Assembly (NCBI GenBank): GCA_002422725.1
Contig: DITE01000052.1
Coordinates: 1 to 59,423, forward strand
DNA length: 59,423 nt
Direction of reading: 5' to 3'
DNA from: Bacteroidales bacterium UBA6192
GTDB lineage: Bacteria > Bacteroidota > Bacteroidia > Bacteroidales > F082
The translations under genes and the position numbers were made by a program. The notes below the pieces were generated by a model, which was given only the letters and a program-made list of their open reading frames with translations, ran no database searches and had not been told where the DNA came from. Below, piece by piece: positions 15,833 through 25,256 of the stretch; position 1 is the stretch's first letter, and each line of letters begins with the position of its first letter.

Positions 15833-18070
15833 TTAAAACATAAATCCAATATTGATATAATTCATCATACCATTGTTGATGTTCGAACCCATCAGGCTCA
15901 GCTCTATCGGTCCGATAAAACTGTCGTAACCTGCAGTAATGCCAAAGCCGGATATTAATCTGGGCTGCTCAAATAAATCTTCAAACATGTCGGCAACATA
16001 GCCCAAATCCCACTTGGCCATCAGGTAAAATTTCGGATAAAACTGGTATTGCCAGGCAAGCTTCGTCGAAAAAGTGGTATTACCGGCCAGTTCAACAAAG
16101 TGCAGACCTGTGAAGGGCAGAAAACCGTCGAAATAGTTGTTCTGTGTCTGACCACCCAGAATAAACCAATGCTGCGGTGGGGGTGTATTATCCTTATATG
16201 TAACGCCTGCATTGACCCCCCCCCTGAAAGTATGCTTGTCAAATATCGGGATATTATGATTGTATTTGACAAAGGCCATTAAGGAGTTGGCAAAAATATC
16301 GCGTGTCCAGTTTTCTGAAATTGCTGATATATATTTGACCTTTGCCGAAAGCCTCACGCCTTTGGTAGGATAAAATGATCTGTTGTAAGTGTCAATTTCC
16401 CAGCTGGCAAAAAAATTAAGGTAAGGACTGTAATCAATCGTTTGTCCCGGGTCAATGTCGGTTTCAATTTTAATATATTCTATTTCAGCTCCTGTTCTGA
16501 ATTGAAGGGAATTTTGATAGGCTATATGCATAAATGCCTCAGCTTTTGACTGAACCACACTATAAACTTCAATAATTTTGTTATGCTTATACTCGTTTAA
16601 TTTGAGTTTGAACAGTGTCGCCCTAACACCAAAGCCCGGACTGAACCCCCTGTCGATCAGGTATAATGTTGAAATCCGTGGGTTCTCACCCAGATTCAGA
16701 TCGACAAAAACTTTTGATCCTTTAAACACCACATTTTTAAAAGTTGCATTCAACAGTACGGAAGCTTTATAATCTGAATTGTAATTGATGCCTGCACCCA
16801 AAGCACCTGAGCTGGCTTCCCTTGCTTCAATCACCAGACGTGAGCCAACGCCTTCATAGGTTTGAAGCGAATAACTCACCGATTCGAAAAAACCACTACC
16901 ATAAGCATACTTGATATTATTTTCCAACTCATCAAGCTTAACCCATGTGCCAGGTTCTATTGCCAGTGTTCCATCAATAAAGGAACGGGAAACATTCTTC
17001 AATCCGCGGTATTCAACCAAACCAACCAGCACCGAATCCAATGGCTTTGTTTCAAACACTATTTGTTTATGATTACCTAAGGCGTTAATTGAATCAGCCA
17101 GGCGTTTCAGTTGCGGAAAAACTTGCCTTGCTGCCTGCTCTCCACGGGCGATAATACTATCGTAGCTATTGAAACTCATCATTTCATAGGGCTTCAGATC
17201 AGGTTTGATAAAGATATCTGTTTTTTCAAGGCCTTTGTAATAGGCATCTACGCGATAAAATGAGGCTACCTGATTCAGAATTTTAACCATTGAGTTTAGG
17301 TCATCCCGATTGTTCAAAGCGCTTTGCACATCAACCCCAATAATGATGTCGGCACCCATTGCCCTCACTTCCTCGACAGGGTAATTGTTGACTACTCCTC
17401 CATCAATCAATATCCTTCCATCGATTTCAACCGGTGCAAAAAATGAGGGGATCGACATGCTGGCCCTGATCGCCTGATTCAATTGTCCCTTTCGGATAAT
17501 TACATTCTCGCCTGTTTCGAGATCGGTTGCAACACACACAAAAGGCAATGGCAGCTGGTTAAAGTCTGATAGATGATAAGCCGGGCTGGTTAAACGCGAA
17601 AGCAACATATCAATCCGCTGACCAGAGATCAGACCCTGTTTGAGATTGACTTTACGTTTTTGAAATGGAAAAGTGACCACAAACTGGTCAGCATTGGTTT
17701 TTTCCTCAACAGGTATATATTTGCGTGGCAGGCGGTCGTTCATCACCTCATTCCAATTTTGCCTGCTGACAAGTTTTCGCATCGAATCGGGATGATACCC
17801 CATGGCATACAATCCTCCCACAATGCTACCCATACTTGTGCCGCCGACATAATCAAACTGAAGACCAGCTTCTTCAAAAACGCGCAAGGCACCGATATGG
17901 GCAAATCCTTTGGCTCCTCCCCCACTCAATACCAACCCAAGCTTAGGCCTGGCTGATACAACTGTATCCTGTGCCCTGAGCTGAAACGGGAAAGAAATGA
18001 GAAACGAAAAAACGACCAGTGCGATCAGGGGTTGTCGATGAAACCTTTCTTTATTTAAACTTTGGCTCAT
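15833..18070 (-). CDS. Patatin-like phospholipase with C-terminal Omp85-type barrel
   Basis: This exported protein of about 745 residues has a signal peptide ending near QLRAQ. The patatin domain (about 30-300) has the oxyanion loop GGGAKG, the nucleophile motif GTSMG (GxSxG) and the Asp of DGG (LIDGGVVNNYP), so the Ser-Asp dyad is intact. A POTRA-like linker (about 345-415) and a bacterial surface antigen/D15-type beta barrel follow, ending in a phenylalanine (NIGFMF). The layout matches PlpD-type (type Vd) lipases, in which the barrel anchors or exports the lipase. It overlaps the upstream lipoprotein by 20 bases, and pyrH begins at its stop. Confidence 0.9.
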   Translation of the reverse strand: MSQSLNKERFHRQPLIALVVFSFLISFPFQLRAQDTVVSARPKLGLVLSGGGAKGFAHIGALRVFEEAGLQFDYVGGTSMGSIVGGLYAMGYHPDSMRKLVSRQNWNEVMNDRLPRKYIPVEEKTNADQFVVTFPFQKRKVNLKQGLISGQRIDMLLSRLTSPAYHLSDFNQLPLPFVCVATDLETGENVIIRKGQLNQAIRASMSIPSFFAPVEIDGRILIDGGVVNNYPVEEVRAMGADIIIGVDVQSALNNRDDLNSMVKILNQVASFYRVDAYYKGLEKTDIFIKPDLKPYEMMSFNSYDSIIARGEQAARQVFPQLKRLADSINALGNHKQIVFETKPLDSVLVGLVEYRGLKNVSRSFIDGTLAIEPGTWVKLDELENNIKYAYGSGFFESVSYSLQTYEGVGSRLVIEAREASSGALGAGINYNSDYKASVLLNATFKNVVFKGSKVFVDLNLGENPRISTLYLIDRGFSPGFGVRATLFKLKLNEYKHNKIIEVYSVVQSKAEAFMHIAYQNSLQFRTGAEIEYIKIETDIDPGQTIDYSPYLNFFASWEIDTYNRSFYPTKGVRLSAKVKYISAISENWTRDIFANSLMAFVKYNHNIPIFDKHTFRGGVNAGVTYKDNTPPPQHWFILGGQTQNNYFDGFLPFTGLHFVELAGNTTFSTKLAWQYQFYPKFYLMAKWDLGYVADMFEDLFEQPRLISGFGITAGYDSFIGPIELSLMGSNINNGMMNYINIGFMF

Positions 18071-18485
18071 AGGAGGCATAATCAACATTGAGTTTAATAA
18101 AGTAAAGGAAAAAATTATTTAGTTCGATCTGACTGCTGTTGTTATTGACAACAATACGGTATTCCTCATTTTGAGAAAGTCCAACAGTATCGCGGAAATC
18201 CAGAAAATGAACTTCTGACTTAACATTGATTAAACTTGTGGTAACCCGTCCGTCACCAAGTTTATCAATCTGCCACACTCCGGTAGTATCAAAGTTAATG
18301 TATGCAATTTTTTCCCCTGAGGAGGATATGTTAAACTGAATCAGAAAACTGTCAGGTGGATTAACTATAGGGTTGATAAAAGAAAAAATAGGCACATCAG
18401 GTGTTCCTGTTTCATATTTATGGCAGGCCGAGAAGAAAAACAATACCCCGGTGACTACCAAAAGAATAAAACTGAATGCTTTCAT
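18051..18485 (-). CDS. Predicted lipoprotein of unknown function
   Basis: This 144-residue protein has a lipoprotein signal: a hydrophobic stretch (about 4-18) followed by the lipobox FSAC with Cys21. The mature part is beta-rich and matches nothing I know. Its start lies only 19 bases after the secA stop, and its end overlaps the patatin gene, so it is in the same transcription unit. It could be an accessory to the patatin/Omp85 protein; that rests only on position. Confidence 0.72.
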   Translation of the reverse strand: MKAFSFILLVVTGVLFFFSACHKYETGTPDVPIFSFINPIVNPPDSFLIQFNISSSGEKIAYINFDTTGVWQIDKLGDGRVTTSLINVKSEVHFLDFRDTVGLSQNEEYRIVVNNNSSQIELNNFFLYFIKLNVDYASYEPKFK

Positions 18486-18504
18486 GCAGCCAAATTACCA
18501 CATT

Positions 18505-21500
18505 TTAGCCATCAATTGCAACTTTTCCGTGACAATTCTTATATTTTTTCCCACTACCGCAAGGACAAAGCTCATTGCGGCCAACTTTCTTTTCGGCTAC
18601 AATAGGTTGAGTAACCTCCTGACTTTGGGTATTTGAGTGTGCCTGACTCAGCAAATCGGAGCGTTCTTCCTTCATCTTGCTGCGATCGAGTCCCTTGGGT
18701 TTCTGGGCCTCACGCACCTGCGAAGAATCCTGCACCGGAATGTCGGCGCGCATCAAAAAGGAGATAACTTCCTTATTAATCTTGTTAACCATGGTTTTAA
18801 ACAGGTTAAACGACTCAAATTTATAGATAAGTAAAGGATCTTTCTGCTCGTAGGTAGCATTCTGAACAGATTGCTTCAATTCATCAAGTTCGCGCAGGTG
18901 TTCTTTCCACGATTCATCAATCAATGCCAGTGAAATGCTTTTCTCAATTGAAAGTATCACTTCGCGCGATCCGTTTTCGACTGCTTTCTTCAGATTTACA
19001 ATAACCTGCATCCCTTTCTGTCCATCGGTTATCGGGATCGCAATGTTTTCATATTGCTTCTGACGGTCAAAAACATCTGAAATTACCGGCATGGTTTTCT
19101 CTCCAATGCGTTTCGATTTCTCGCGGTAGACAGCTGTTGCTTTGGCAAAAAGCAATTCATTCAGGTTATCAACCTTCGATTCATAAAAAGTATCCTGATC
19201 AAATGGTGGTTCAATACCCATGTTCTTGATCACCGCAAGACGCAATCCGTCATAATCGCGGGTTTCCTGATGCTCTGCCAGCAGATTCTCACCCAGGTCG
19301 AAAAGCATATTTGAAATATCCACGGCAAGTCGTTCGCCAAAAAGTGCATGACGGCGTTTTTTGTATATTACTTCACGCTGAGAGTTCATAACATCGTCGT
19401 ACTCAAGCAAACGCTTGCGGGTTCCGAAGTTATTCTCCTCCACTTTTTTCTGTGCCCTTTCGATCGATTTGGTAATCATGGAATGCTGAATCACCTCGCC
19501 TTCCTTTAAGCCAAGTCTGTCCATCAGGCCAGCAATTCTGCCCGACCCGAACATACGCATCAGATCGTCTTCGAGCGAAACAAAAAACTGTGAACTACCC
19601 GGATCACCCTGTCGTCCAGAACGACCACGCAACTGACGGTCGACCCTTCGCGATTCATGGCGTTCGGTACCGATGATTGCCAGCCCTCCGGCCTCCTTCA
19701 CGCCAGCACCAAGTTTGATGTCTGTTCCACGACCAGCCATATTGGTGGCAATGGTAACTACTCCAGGCTGCCCGGCTTCTTTTACTATCTGAGCCTCACG
19801 CTGGTGCAACTTTGCATTCAACACATTGTGCTCAATCCCCTTGCGTTTCAGCATCCTGCTCAACAATTCGGAGGTTTCAACCGAGGTTGTCCCCACGAGC
19901 ACAGGTCTGCGCTTGTTCACAAGGCTCTCAATTTCATCAATCACCGCATTGAATTTCTCACGCTTGGTCTTGTAAACCAGGTCTTCCCTGTCGTCGCGTG
20001 TTATGCGTCTGTTGGTCGGAATAACAACAACATCCAGTTTATAAATATCCCACAACTCACCTGCTTCGGTTTCGGCTGTTCCGGTCATACCGGCAAGTTT
20101 GCCATACATCCTGAAATAATTCTGAAGGGTAATGGTAGCATAGGTCTGCGTGGCGGCTTCAACTTTCACGTTTTCTTTGGCTTCGATGGCCTGATGCAAC
20201 CCGTCGGAATAACGACGTCCCTCCATGATACGTCCTGTTTGTTCGTCAACAATCTTGATCTTGTTTTCCATGATCACGTATTCAACATCTTTCTCAAACA
20301 GGGTGTAGGCTTTAAGCAGCTGATGAACTGTGTGCAGGCGTTCCGATTTGATGGTAAAGTTACGGATCATGTCACTTTTTTTCTCCAACATCTGGCTTTC
20401 GGGCAACTGAAGGCGTTCAAGCTCAGCAATCTCTGCCCCTACATCGGGCAAAATGAAAAAGGTGGGATCATTGTATGATGCTGTAAGCAGGTCAATGCCC
20501 TTTTCGGTTAGCTCAACCGAATTGTGCTTTTCGTCGATAACAAAATAAAGTTCTTCATCGATCAGGTGCATGTTTTTTGATTGCTCCTGCATATAGTGGC
20601 TTTCAGTCTTTTGCATGAGGCTTCTCATGCCTTCTTCACTGAGGAACTTGATTAGCGCAGAATTTTTTGGCAATCCCCTGTAGGCCCTGAGCAATAAGTC
20701 GCCACCCCGCTTGGTATCAGCGTCTTTTGCACCGGGTTGAAGCAGTTTCCGGGCTTCGGCCAGAATGGAACTAACCAGGCTGCGTTGCACCTGATACAGT
20801 TTTGTAACATCAGGTTTTAGCACATCAAACTCTTGATTATCACCCTTTGGAGTTGGCCCGCTAATGATAAGTGGGGTTCGGGCATCATCAATCAACACCG
20901 AGTCAACTTCATCCACTATGGCATAATGATGTTTCCGCTGAACAAGCTCATCGGGATTGCCTGTCATATTGTCACGCAGGTAGTCGAATCCGAACTCATT
21001 GTTCGTTCCAAAAGTGATATCAGCCTGGTAGGCTTTGCGTCGTGAAGTGCTGTTTGGCTCATGTTTGTCGATACAATCCACGCTAAGACCCAGAAACTCA
21101 TACAGCATCCCCATCCATTCCGAGTCGCGCTTGGCCAGATAATCGTTCACGGTAACAATATGGACGCCCTTACCTGCCAGCGCATTCAGATAAACCGGGA
21201 GTGTTGCAACCAGTGTTTTACCCTCTCCGGTAGCCATTTCTGCAATTTTGCCCTGATGCAGGGCAATACCTCCAATAAGCTGAACATCATAATGTACCAT
21301 ATCCCAGGTGATCAGATTGCCACCTGCCATCCAGCTATTCCGATAATATGCCTTATCGCCCCTGATTTGGATATTTTCGCGCACAGCCGCCAGATTGCGA
21401 TCGAAATCATTGGCTGTAACAACCACTTCTTCATTTTCCTTAAACCTCCGTGCGGCCTCCTTCATCACTGCAAAAGCTTCGGGAAGCAATTCAGAAAGCA

Positions 21501-21807
21501 CTATCTCTGTTTTCTCATATTGAAGTTTTTCAAGCTTGTCAATGCTGATATAATGCTTCTCTTTTTCTTCAGCCGACATATCGAAATCTGTCTCAAGCTG
21601 TTCTTTCAACACTTCAATTTCTTTCGATTCTTCAGCAATTCTTTCCTGAATAATATTCTTGAAATACTGGGTTTTTAGCCTGAGAGAGTCATTATCAAGT
21701 TGCCTTACAGAGTCGTATATGGCAATCGTTTGTTGCAGCAGGGGATTGATGGCTTTCAGGTCGCGGGCTGACTTATTTCCTAAAAGTTTTTTAAAAAAAC
21801 TGAACAT
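18505..21807 (-). CDS. secA: Preprotein translocase ATPase SecA
   Basis: This is the motor ATPase of Sec protein export. At 1100 residues it is longer than the approximately 900-residue E. coli protein, typical of Bacteroidota, which carry insertions in the first nucleotide-binding domain. Walker A is MATGEGKT; DEVDSVLIDDARTPL is the DEAD-type Walker B and PPXD region; the second helicase domain shows TNMAGRGTDIKL. The C-terminus has the zinc-binding SEC-C motif CPCGSGKKYKNCHG at about 1081-1094, used for SecB and ribosome contact. Confidence 0.98.
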   Translation of the reverse strand: MFSFFKKLLGNKSARDLKAINPLLQQTIAIYDSVRQLDNDSLRLKTQYFKNIIQERIAEESKEIEVLKEQLETDFDMSAEEKEKHYISIDKLEKLQYEKTEIVLSELLPEAFAVMKEAARRFKENEEVVVTANDFDRNLAAVRENIQIRGDKAYYRNSWMAGGNLITWDMVHYDVQLIGGIALHQGKIAEMATGEGKTLVATLPVYLNALAGKGVHIVTVNDYLAKRDSEWMGMLYEFLGLSVDCIDKHEPNSTSRRKAYQADITFGTNNEFGFDYLRDNMTGNPDELVQRKHHYAIVDEVDSVLIDDARTPLIISGPTPKGDNQEFDVLKPDVTKLYQVQRSLVSSILAEARKLLQPGAKDADTKRGGDLLLRAYRGLPKNSALIKFLSEEGMRSLMQKTESHYMQEQSKNMHLIDEELYFVIDEKHNSVELTEKGIDLLTASYNDPTFFILPDVGAEIAELERLQLPESQMLEKKSDMIRNFTIKSERLHTVHQLLKAYTLFEKDVEYVIMENKIKIVDEQTGRIMEGRRYSDGLHQAIEAKENVKVEAATQTYATITLQNYFRMYGKLAGMTGTAETEAGELWDIYKLDVVVIPTNRRITRDDREDLVYKTKREKFNAVIDEIESLVNKRRPVLVGTTSVETSELLSRMLKRKGIEHNVLNAKLHQREAQIVKEAGQPGVVTIATNMAGRGTDIKLGAGVKEAGGLAIIGTERHESRRVDRQLRGRSGRQGDPGSSQFFVSLEDDLMRMFGSGRIAGLMDRLGLKEGEVIQHSMITKSIERAQKKVEENNFGTRKRLLEYDDVMNSQREVIYKKRRHALFGERLAVDISNMLFDLGENLLAEHQETRDYDGLRLAVIKNMGIEPPFDQDTFYESKVDNLNELLFAKATAVYREKSKRIGEKTMPVISDVFDRQKQYENIAIPITDGQKGMQVIVNLKKAVENGSREVILSIEKSISLALIDESWKEHLRELDELKQSVQNATYEQKDPLLIYKFESFNLFKTMVNKINKEVISFLMRADIPVQDSSQVREAQKPKGLDRSKMKEERSDLLSQAHSNTQSQEVTQPIVAEKKVGRNELCPCGSGKKYKNCHGKVAIDG

Positions 21808-21937
21808 ATAATTATTTTTTCGGTATTGAAATCAAATATCGTTCCTGTGAGATAGCGCGCAAATATGCTGCCAATGCGACAGCCTACCTGTTATATTTAA
21901 GCTGCAAAAGTAAGTATTTTTAAACGAAACTACTTTC

Positions 21938-23347
21938 CTACTTACTACGCTCACTTAGCTTCATCAGGCGTTGCAGGTGCATTTCGAGGCCCTCTTCAGG
22001 CGAAGGGGCAGGCGCCATTCCAATTCTGCCACCCGGCAAAACAACGACAAATTCAGGAAAAGCCCGTATGTTGTAATCTTCGAGCACTGTCCAGTTGTCA
22101 CTCAGGTTGACCAGCATCCAATCAAATCTGTTTTCACGAAAAATATTGTTGGTTTCTGTGTAACTTTCAGCTGTTGCTATGGTAATGATCTTGAGCTGTG
22201 TTGTATACTTTTCAAGCAGTTTTTGCAAACCGTCGTATTCACTTACGCACGGCTGACAGTTTGTTTTGACAAAGTTGAGGATAATAAAATGATCAGGATA
22301 ATCCGCTGGACCTGTTAACGAACCATTTGACAAAGGCAACATAAATGGTGGGGCTTCGCTGAAATAGCCCAAATGCCCATTCGCCTTGATGATGTTTGCA
22401 GCAATGACACGATGTTCCGGAAAGTTGCTCCTGGTGGCGAACTCGTTGAGTATTTTTATCACATCCTGCTTTCCGAAATCGCGCATAAAATACATTTCCT
22501 TTAAATTGTAGAGCAGGATCAACTCGGCCAGACGATTGTCAGATCGAAGCAAGGCATCCCGATTGAGCAACCCAAAAAGCTGATTCAGCCCGCCCGAAAG
22601 ACCCATTTTCAAATCCTCCCGATTCCACTGCAGTGAATTGAGTAAAAATCCCTGGAATATTTGTGTGAAAAAGGCCATATACTCAACGTTGTTGTAATAT
22701 ACGGGTTTGTTAACAAAATACTGCTCGGCCAGGGCCAGCCATGATCTGCTGTTTACCGACTGCCTGAGTGCGGCAATTTTATAATCAGTATAGATGGAAA
22801 TATAATTATCCTGGAAATTCGGGATTTGTCTGGAAATAACCTGACGGAGTGAATCGAGCAAACCATGACGCCCACGCTTGTAAAGGTCATTAAAATGCTG
22901 CAGGATGAAAGTGTTAACGATCAGATTAACAGTAGTAATCTGGTTGGACGCCCCCTTATCAGTTGAAGAAATTAGTTCGTAACGCAGTGGTTCCTGATCG
23001 AAATAGGAGCCCTGCTCAAAGTTGCTCAGGTCATTAATCTGAACAACATACCGTTCGGAAGGTAAAATAAAAATCTCAGCACGGGCAGGGCCTGCAACGA
23101 GTTGGGCATAAGTGGGCTCTTTAAGGTTCGCCCTGATTTCGAACCTTCCCCGCAGATCGGTGGTGTCAACAGCAATGGTTCTTTGAATCCCTGAAATATA
23201 ATCTTCGTAAACAATCAACCTGATCACTATCCCACCCTGATTGGCTTTGCCCTGAATCACAACATCCGATTGGGCAAACAAAACCAGCGGAACAGCTGAC
23301 AACAGCGTCAGCACCAGCATTACCAGACTATTTCGCGAAAATACCAT
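21938..23347 (-). CDS. TlpA-like thioredoxin-fold protein with N-terminal beta domain
   Basis: This 469-residue exported protein has a signal peptide (cut near VLFAQ). After it comes a short beta-sandwich (about 28-110) of the kind common in Bacteroidota thiol-disulfide proteins, then a helical middle. A thioredoxin-like C-terminal domain (about 340-460) has the active-site motif CQPC near 366-369 and the cis-proline region AFPEFVV near 432. It probably acts in periplasmic disulfide reduction or redox maintenance. It lies between coaD and secA. Confidence 0.78.
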   Translation of the reverse strand: MVFSRNSLVMLVLTLLSAVPLVLFAQSDVVIQGKANQGGIVIRLIVYEDYISGIQRTIAVDTTDLRGRFEIRANLKEPTYAQLVAGPARAEIFILPSERYVVQINDLSNFEQGSYFDQEPLRYELISSTDKGASNQITTVNLIVNTFILQHFNDLYKRGRHGLLDSLRQVISRQIPNFQDNYISIYTDYKIAALRQSVNSRSWLALAEQYFVNKPVYYNNVEYMAFFTQIFQGFLLNSLQWNREDLKMGLSGGLNQLFGLLNRDALLRSDNRLAELILLYNLKEMYFMRDFGKQDVIKILNEFATRSNFPEHRVIAANIIKANGHLGYFSEAPPFMLPLSNGSLTGPADYPDHFIILNFVKTNCQPCVSEYDGLQKLLEKYTTQLKIITIATAESYTETNNIFRENRFDWMLVNLSDNWTVLEDYNIRAFPEFVVVLPGGRIGMAPAPSPEEGLEMHLQRLMKLSERSK

Positions 23348-23385
23348 GACTCACTTGTCTTAGTCATGAAACGCTCCGGAAGCTT

Positions 23386-23850
23386 TCATATTGTAAGGTC
23401 AACCGCTGGTGGAACAAACTGCGTGGCATCACCTCCGTTTCGAACCACATCGCGGATAACAGACGATGTGATGGCAGTGTGCTCGGGAGTCGTCAGCAGA
23501 AAAATGGTCTCAACCTCAGGAAACAGCTTCTTGTTCACCTGGGCTATTCCCCTCTCGAATTCAAAATCGGCTGATGTACGAAGGCCACGCAGGATAAACT
23601 GAGATCCAACCGAACGGCAGAATTCAACTGTTAAGCCTTCGTAACTCGTTACGCTGATTTGAGGATATTGCTGAAAAACCTTTTTTATCCACTGAATTCT
23701 CTTTTCTTCAGGAAAATAATAGCTTTTCAGCGCATTGATTCCAACAGCAATAATTATTTCGTCAAATAGAGGCAATGCCCTGACAACCAACGACTCATGT
23801 CCCAAAGTAAGTGGATCAAAAGAACCCGGAAACACAGCAATTTTTTTCAT
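23386..23850 (-). CDS. coaD: Phosphopantetheine adenylyltransferase
   Basis: This cytoplasmic enzyme of coenzyme A synthesis converts 4'-phosphopantetheine plus ATP to dephospho-CoA. The 154-residue nucleotidyltransferase has the T/HxGH-type motif in GSFDPLTLGHESL near 9-21 and the second ATP site SSVIRDV near 131-137. The length is normal. It is the first gene after the hip module on this strand; a candidate -7 box (23871-23878) suggests independent transcription, with the TlpA-like gene 38 bases downstream. Confidence 0.96.
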   Translation of the reverse strand: MKKIAVFPGSFDPLTLGHESLVVRALPLFDEIIIAVGINALKSYYFPEEKRIQWIKKVFQQYPQISVTSYEGLTVEFCRSVGSQFILRGLRTSADFEFERGIAQVNKKLFPEVETIFLLTTPEHTAITSSVIRDVVRNGGDATQFVPPAVDLTI

Positions 23851-23870
23851 GCGATAGGTTTATTACAGGG

Positions 23871-23878
23871 CAAAGATA
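23871..23878 (-). promoter_or_regulatory. Candidate -7 box of coaD
   Basis: The minus strand reads TATCTTTG, matching TAnnTTTG, 20 bases before the ATG. No clear TTG lies at -33. The small palindrome AATCCA-TTGT-TGGATT (23878-23893) abuts it upstream and may act as the end of the hip transcript or as a binding site. Confidence 0.4.
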
Positions 23879-23943
23879 ATCCATTGTTGGATTTATTTTC
23901 TTTTGGTTTGTGTGACTTGCGGGTTTATTGGCTGCTGCTCAAT

Positions 23944-24930
23944 TTACTCTTTCATCAATTGTTTTAGACGCCCTTGATAAGACTGAAAATAGTTTCTTTT
24001 CGTGCTTTCATTTAAGAATGATGAAGATATCATTTTCTCAACAGCTTCTGTTCGGGAAAGCATCATAGAAAAAATATCATTAAAAATCTTTTCAACGATC
24101 CCTGCTTGCTCAGCAAGAATGGCAAATTGTCTGCCAATTTTCCCTTGAGCTAAATTTTTAGGTAAAAGTCCGTCTTCCAGTGCAAAGTCATTATCTTCCA
24201 TATGAATACGACTATTTAAAAGGTCATAGGCAGGACTTAACCGAAAATCTCCCATGGAGGTCTCGAGTACTGAAAAGTTTTTATAGTGGGCATCTCCATT
24301 TGAAAACAGATAGTTAAACAGGAGTATTTTCAAGAGTTTAGTGGCTTCCAATTTGTAAGCAGGTATATTAGTTCGCATTAATTGAAACAACTCCAGATAA
24401 TTCCCCATATACTTATAGTGTTCGCCATGGGTCTGAGGCGTTCTGCCTGCAAGTGACGCAAAATCTTCCTGCGCCAGTTTGATGCCATTTTCTTGTATAT
24501 CAAAACGCCTGGTGATATATGCCTGAGCCCCATTTCTAAAAAATATGAGTGCATTTTCAGCAGTTTCTATACCATAAACCTGACGAGCAATTTGCATCGT
24601 TAGGTGTTCGTTAGCAGGCATTTGATCTGCCTTTTTACCTGCATTGGGAATAGGTTTCAGAATATACGTACCGCGCTCTCCCTCATTGCTAAGTCTCAAC
24701 TTGTTCTTCTCAAGCAAAACAGAAAATTTTTCCTGAACTCCTGAAATAGACATATTTTTTCGGTTCTCATCAAATAATTCATCTGTCTCAGGATTAGAAG
24801 CAGGTGAATCATAGGGCAATACATGATTTACTTTTTTACTGTGAAACACACGTTTTAAGCAAGTTCTGCTGTACGTATCAAATCCTTCAGCTAATGTGCC
24901 GGGACAATATTTTATTTCAGGCAAACTCAT
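23944..24930 (-). CDS. hipT: HipT-like serine/threonine kinase toxin (short HipA)
   Basis: This 328-residue HipA-fold kinase lacks the N-terminal subdomain 1 of HipA, which is encoded separately by the upstream gene. The gly-rich loop carries Ser61-Ile-Ser63-Gly, the SxS autophosphorylation motif typical of HipT rather than the VAG-type loop of E. coli HipA. Lys92 (YILKP) is the likely ATP lysine, NGDAHYKN (211-218) has the catalytic Asp213, and SPAYDLLN (232-239) has the metal-binding Asp236. The motif positions match E. coli O127 HipT closely as I recall it. Predicted role: toxin phosphorylating a translation component (TrpS for the E. coli enzyme). ATG overlaps the hipS stop as ATGA. Confidence 0.87.
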   Translation of the reverse strand: MSLPEIKYCPGTLAEGFDTYSRTCLKRVFHSKKVNHVLPYDSPASNPETDELFDENRKNMSISGVQEKFSVLLEKNKLRLSNEGERGTYILKPIPNAGKKADQMPANEHLTMQIARQVYGIETAENALIFFRNGAQAYITRRFDIQENGIKLAQEDFASLAGRTPQTHGEHYKYMGNYLELFQLMRTNIPAYKLEATKLLKILLFNYLFSNGDAHYKNFSVLETSMGDFRLSPAYDLLNSRIHMEDNDFALEDGLLPKNLAQGKIGRQFAILAEQAGIVEKIFNDIFSMMLSRTEAVEKMISSSFLNESTKRNYFQSYQGRLKQLMKE

Positions 24931-25256
24931 AGCTTTTCAAATTTAATCACCCTTACTGCGCCTATGCTATCATATTTAGCCGTAGTTAATAGTAAACCGA
25001 AAAAATCATTCTCGTCAATCCGGTAATGTTTACAAACTATTTGTTTGTTAGTTCCTTCTGGTAACATATTGTAGAAAAATGGGAACAAGAAAGTTGAATA
25101 ATACTTTTGTTCAGTTTTAGGAAGACTAAGACTTATTCCCGGTTTTTTACTATCTACTATCCAGGCAGCATGATAATGGAACACAAACGAACCATCATCG
25201 TTTTGTGTTAACACGCCTGCTTCTTCATCTTTATATAATATTCTCGCCTGTCTCAT
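24927..25256 (-). CDS. hipS: HipS-like antitoxin (stand-alone HipA N-terminal subdomain)
   Basis: This 109-residue protein is made up only of the HipA N-terminal subdomain (Couple_hipA type): AGVLTQNDDGSFVFHY, then ISLSLP, LFPFFYNMLPEG near 70-81, IDENDFFGLL and the terminal IGAVRV. In the tripartite system this piece is the antitoxin that neutralises HipT, with HipB serving as DNA-binding partner. ATG 25256 overlaps the hipB stop as ATGA, which favours it over the ATG at 25262. Its own stop overlaps the hipT start in the same way. It is not a broken HipA: both junctions are clean. Confidence 0.86.
   Translation of the reverse strand: MRQARILYKDEEAGVLTQNDDGSFVFHYHAAWIVDSKKPGISLSLPKTEQKYYSTFLFPFFYNMLPEGTNKQIVCKHYRIDENDFFGLLLTTAKYDSIGAVRVIKFEKL

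Noticed and set aside
19657..20478. 273-codon plus-strand frame
   Set aside because: Antisense shadow of secA.
23944..25256. hipS/hipT as a frameshifted hipA
   Set aside because: The junction is a clean ATGA overlap, hipT has its own start and the SIS loop typical of true HipT, and the order matches known hipBST loci.
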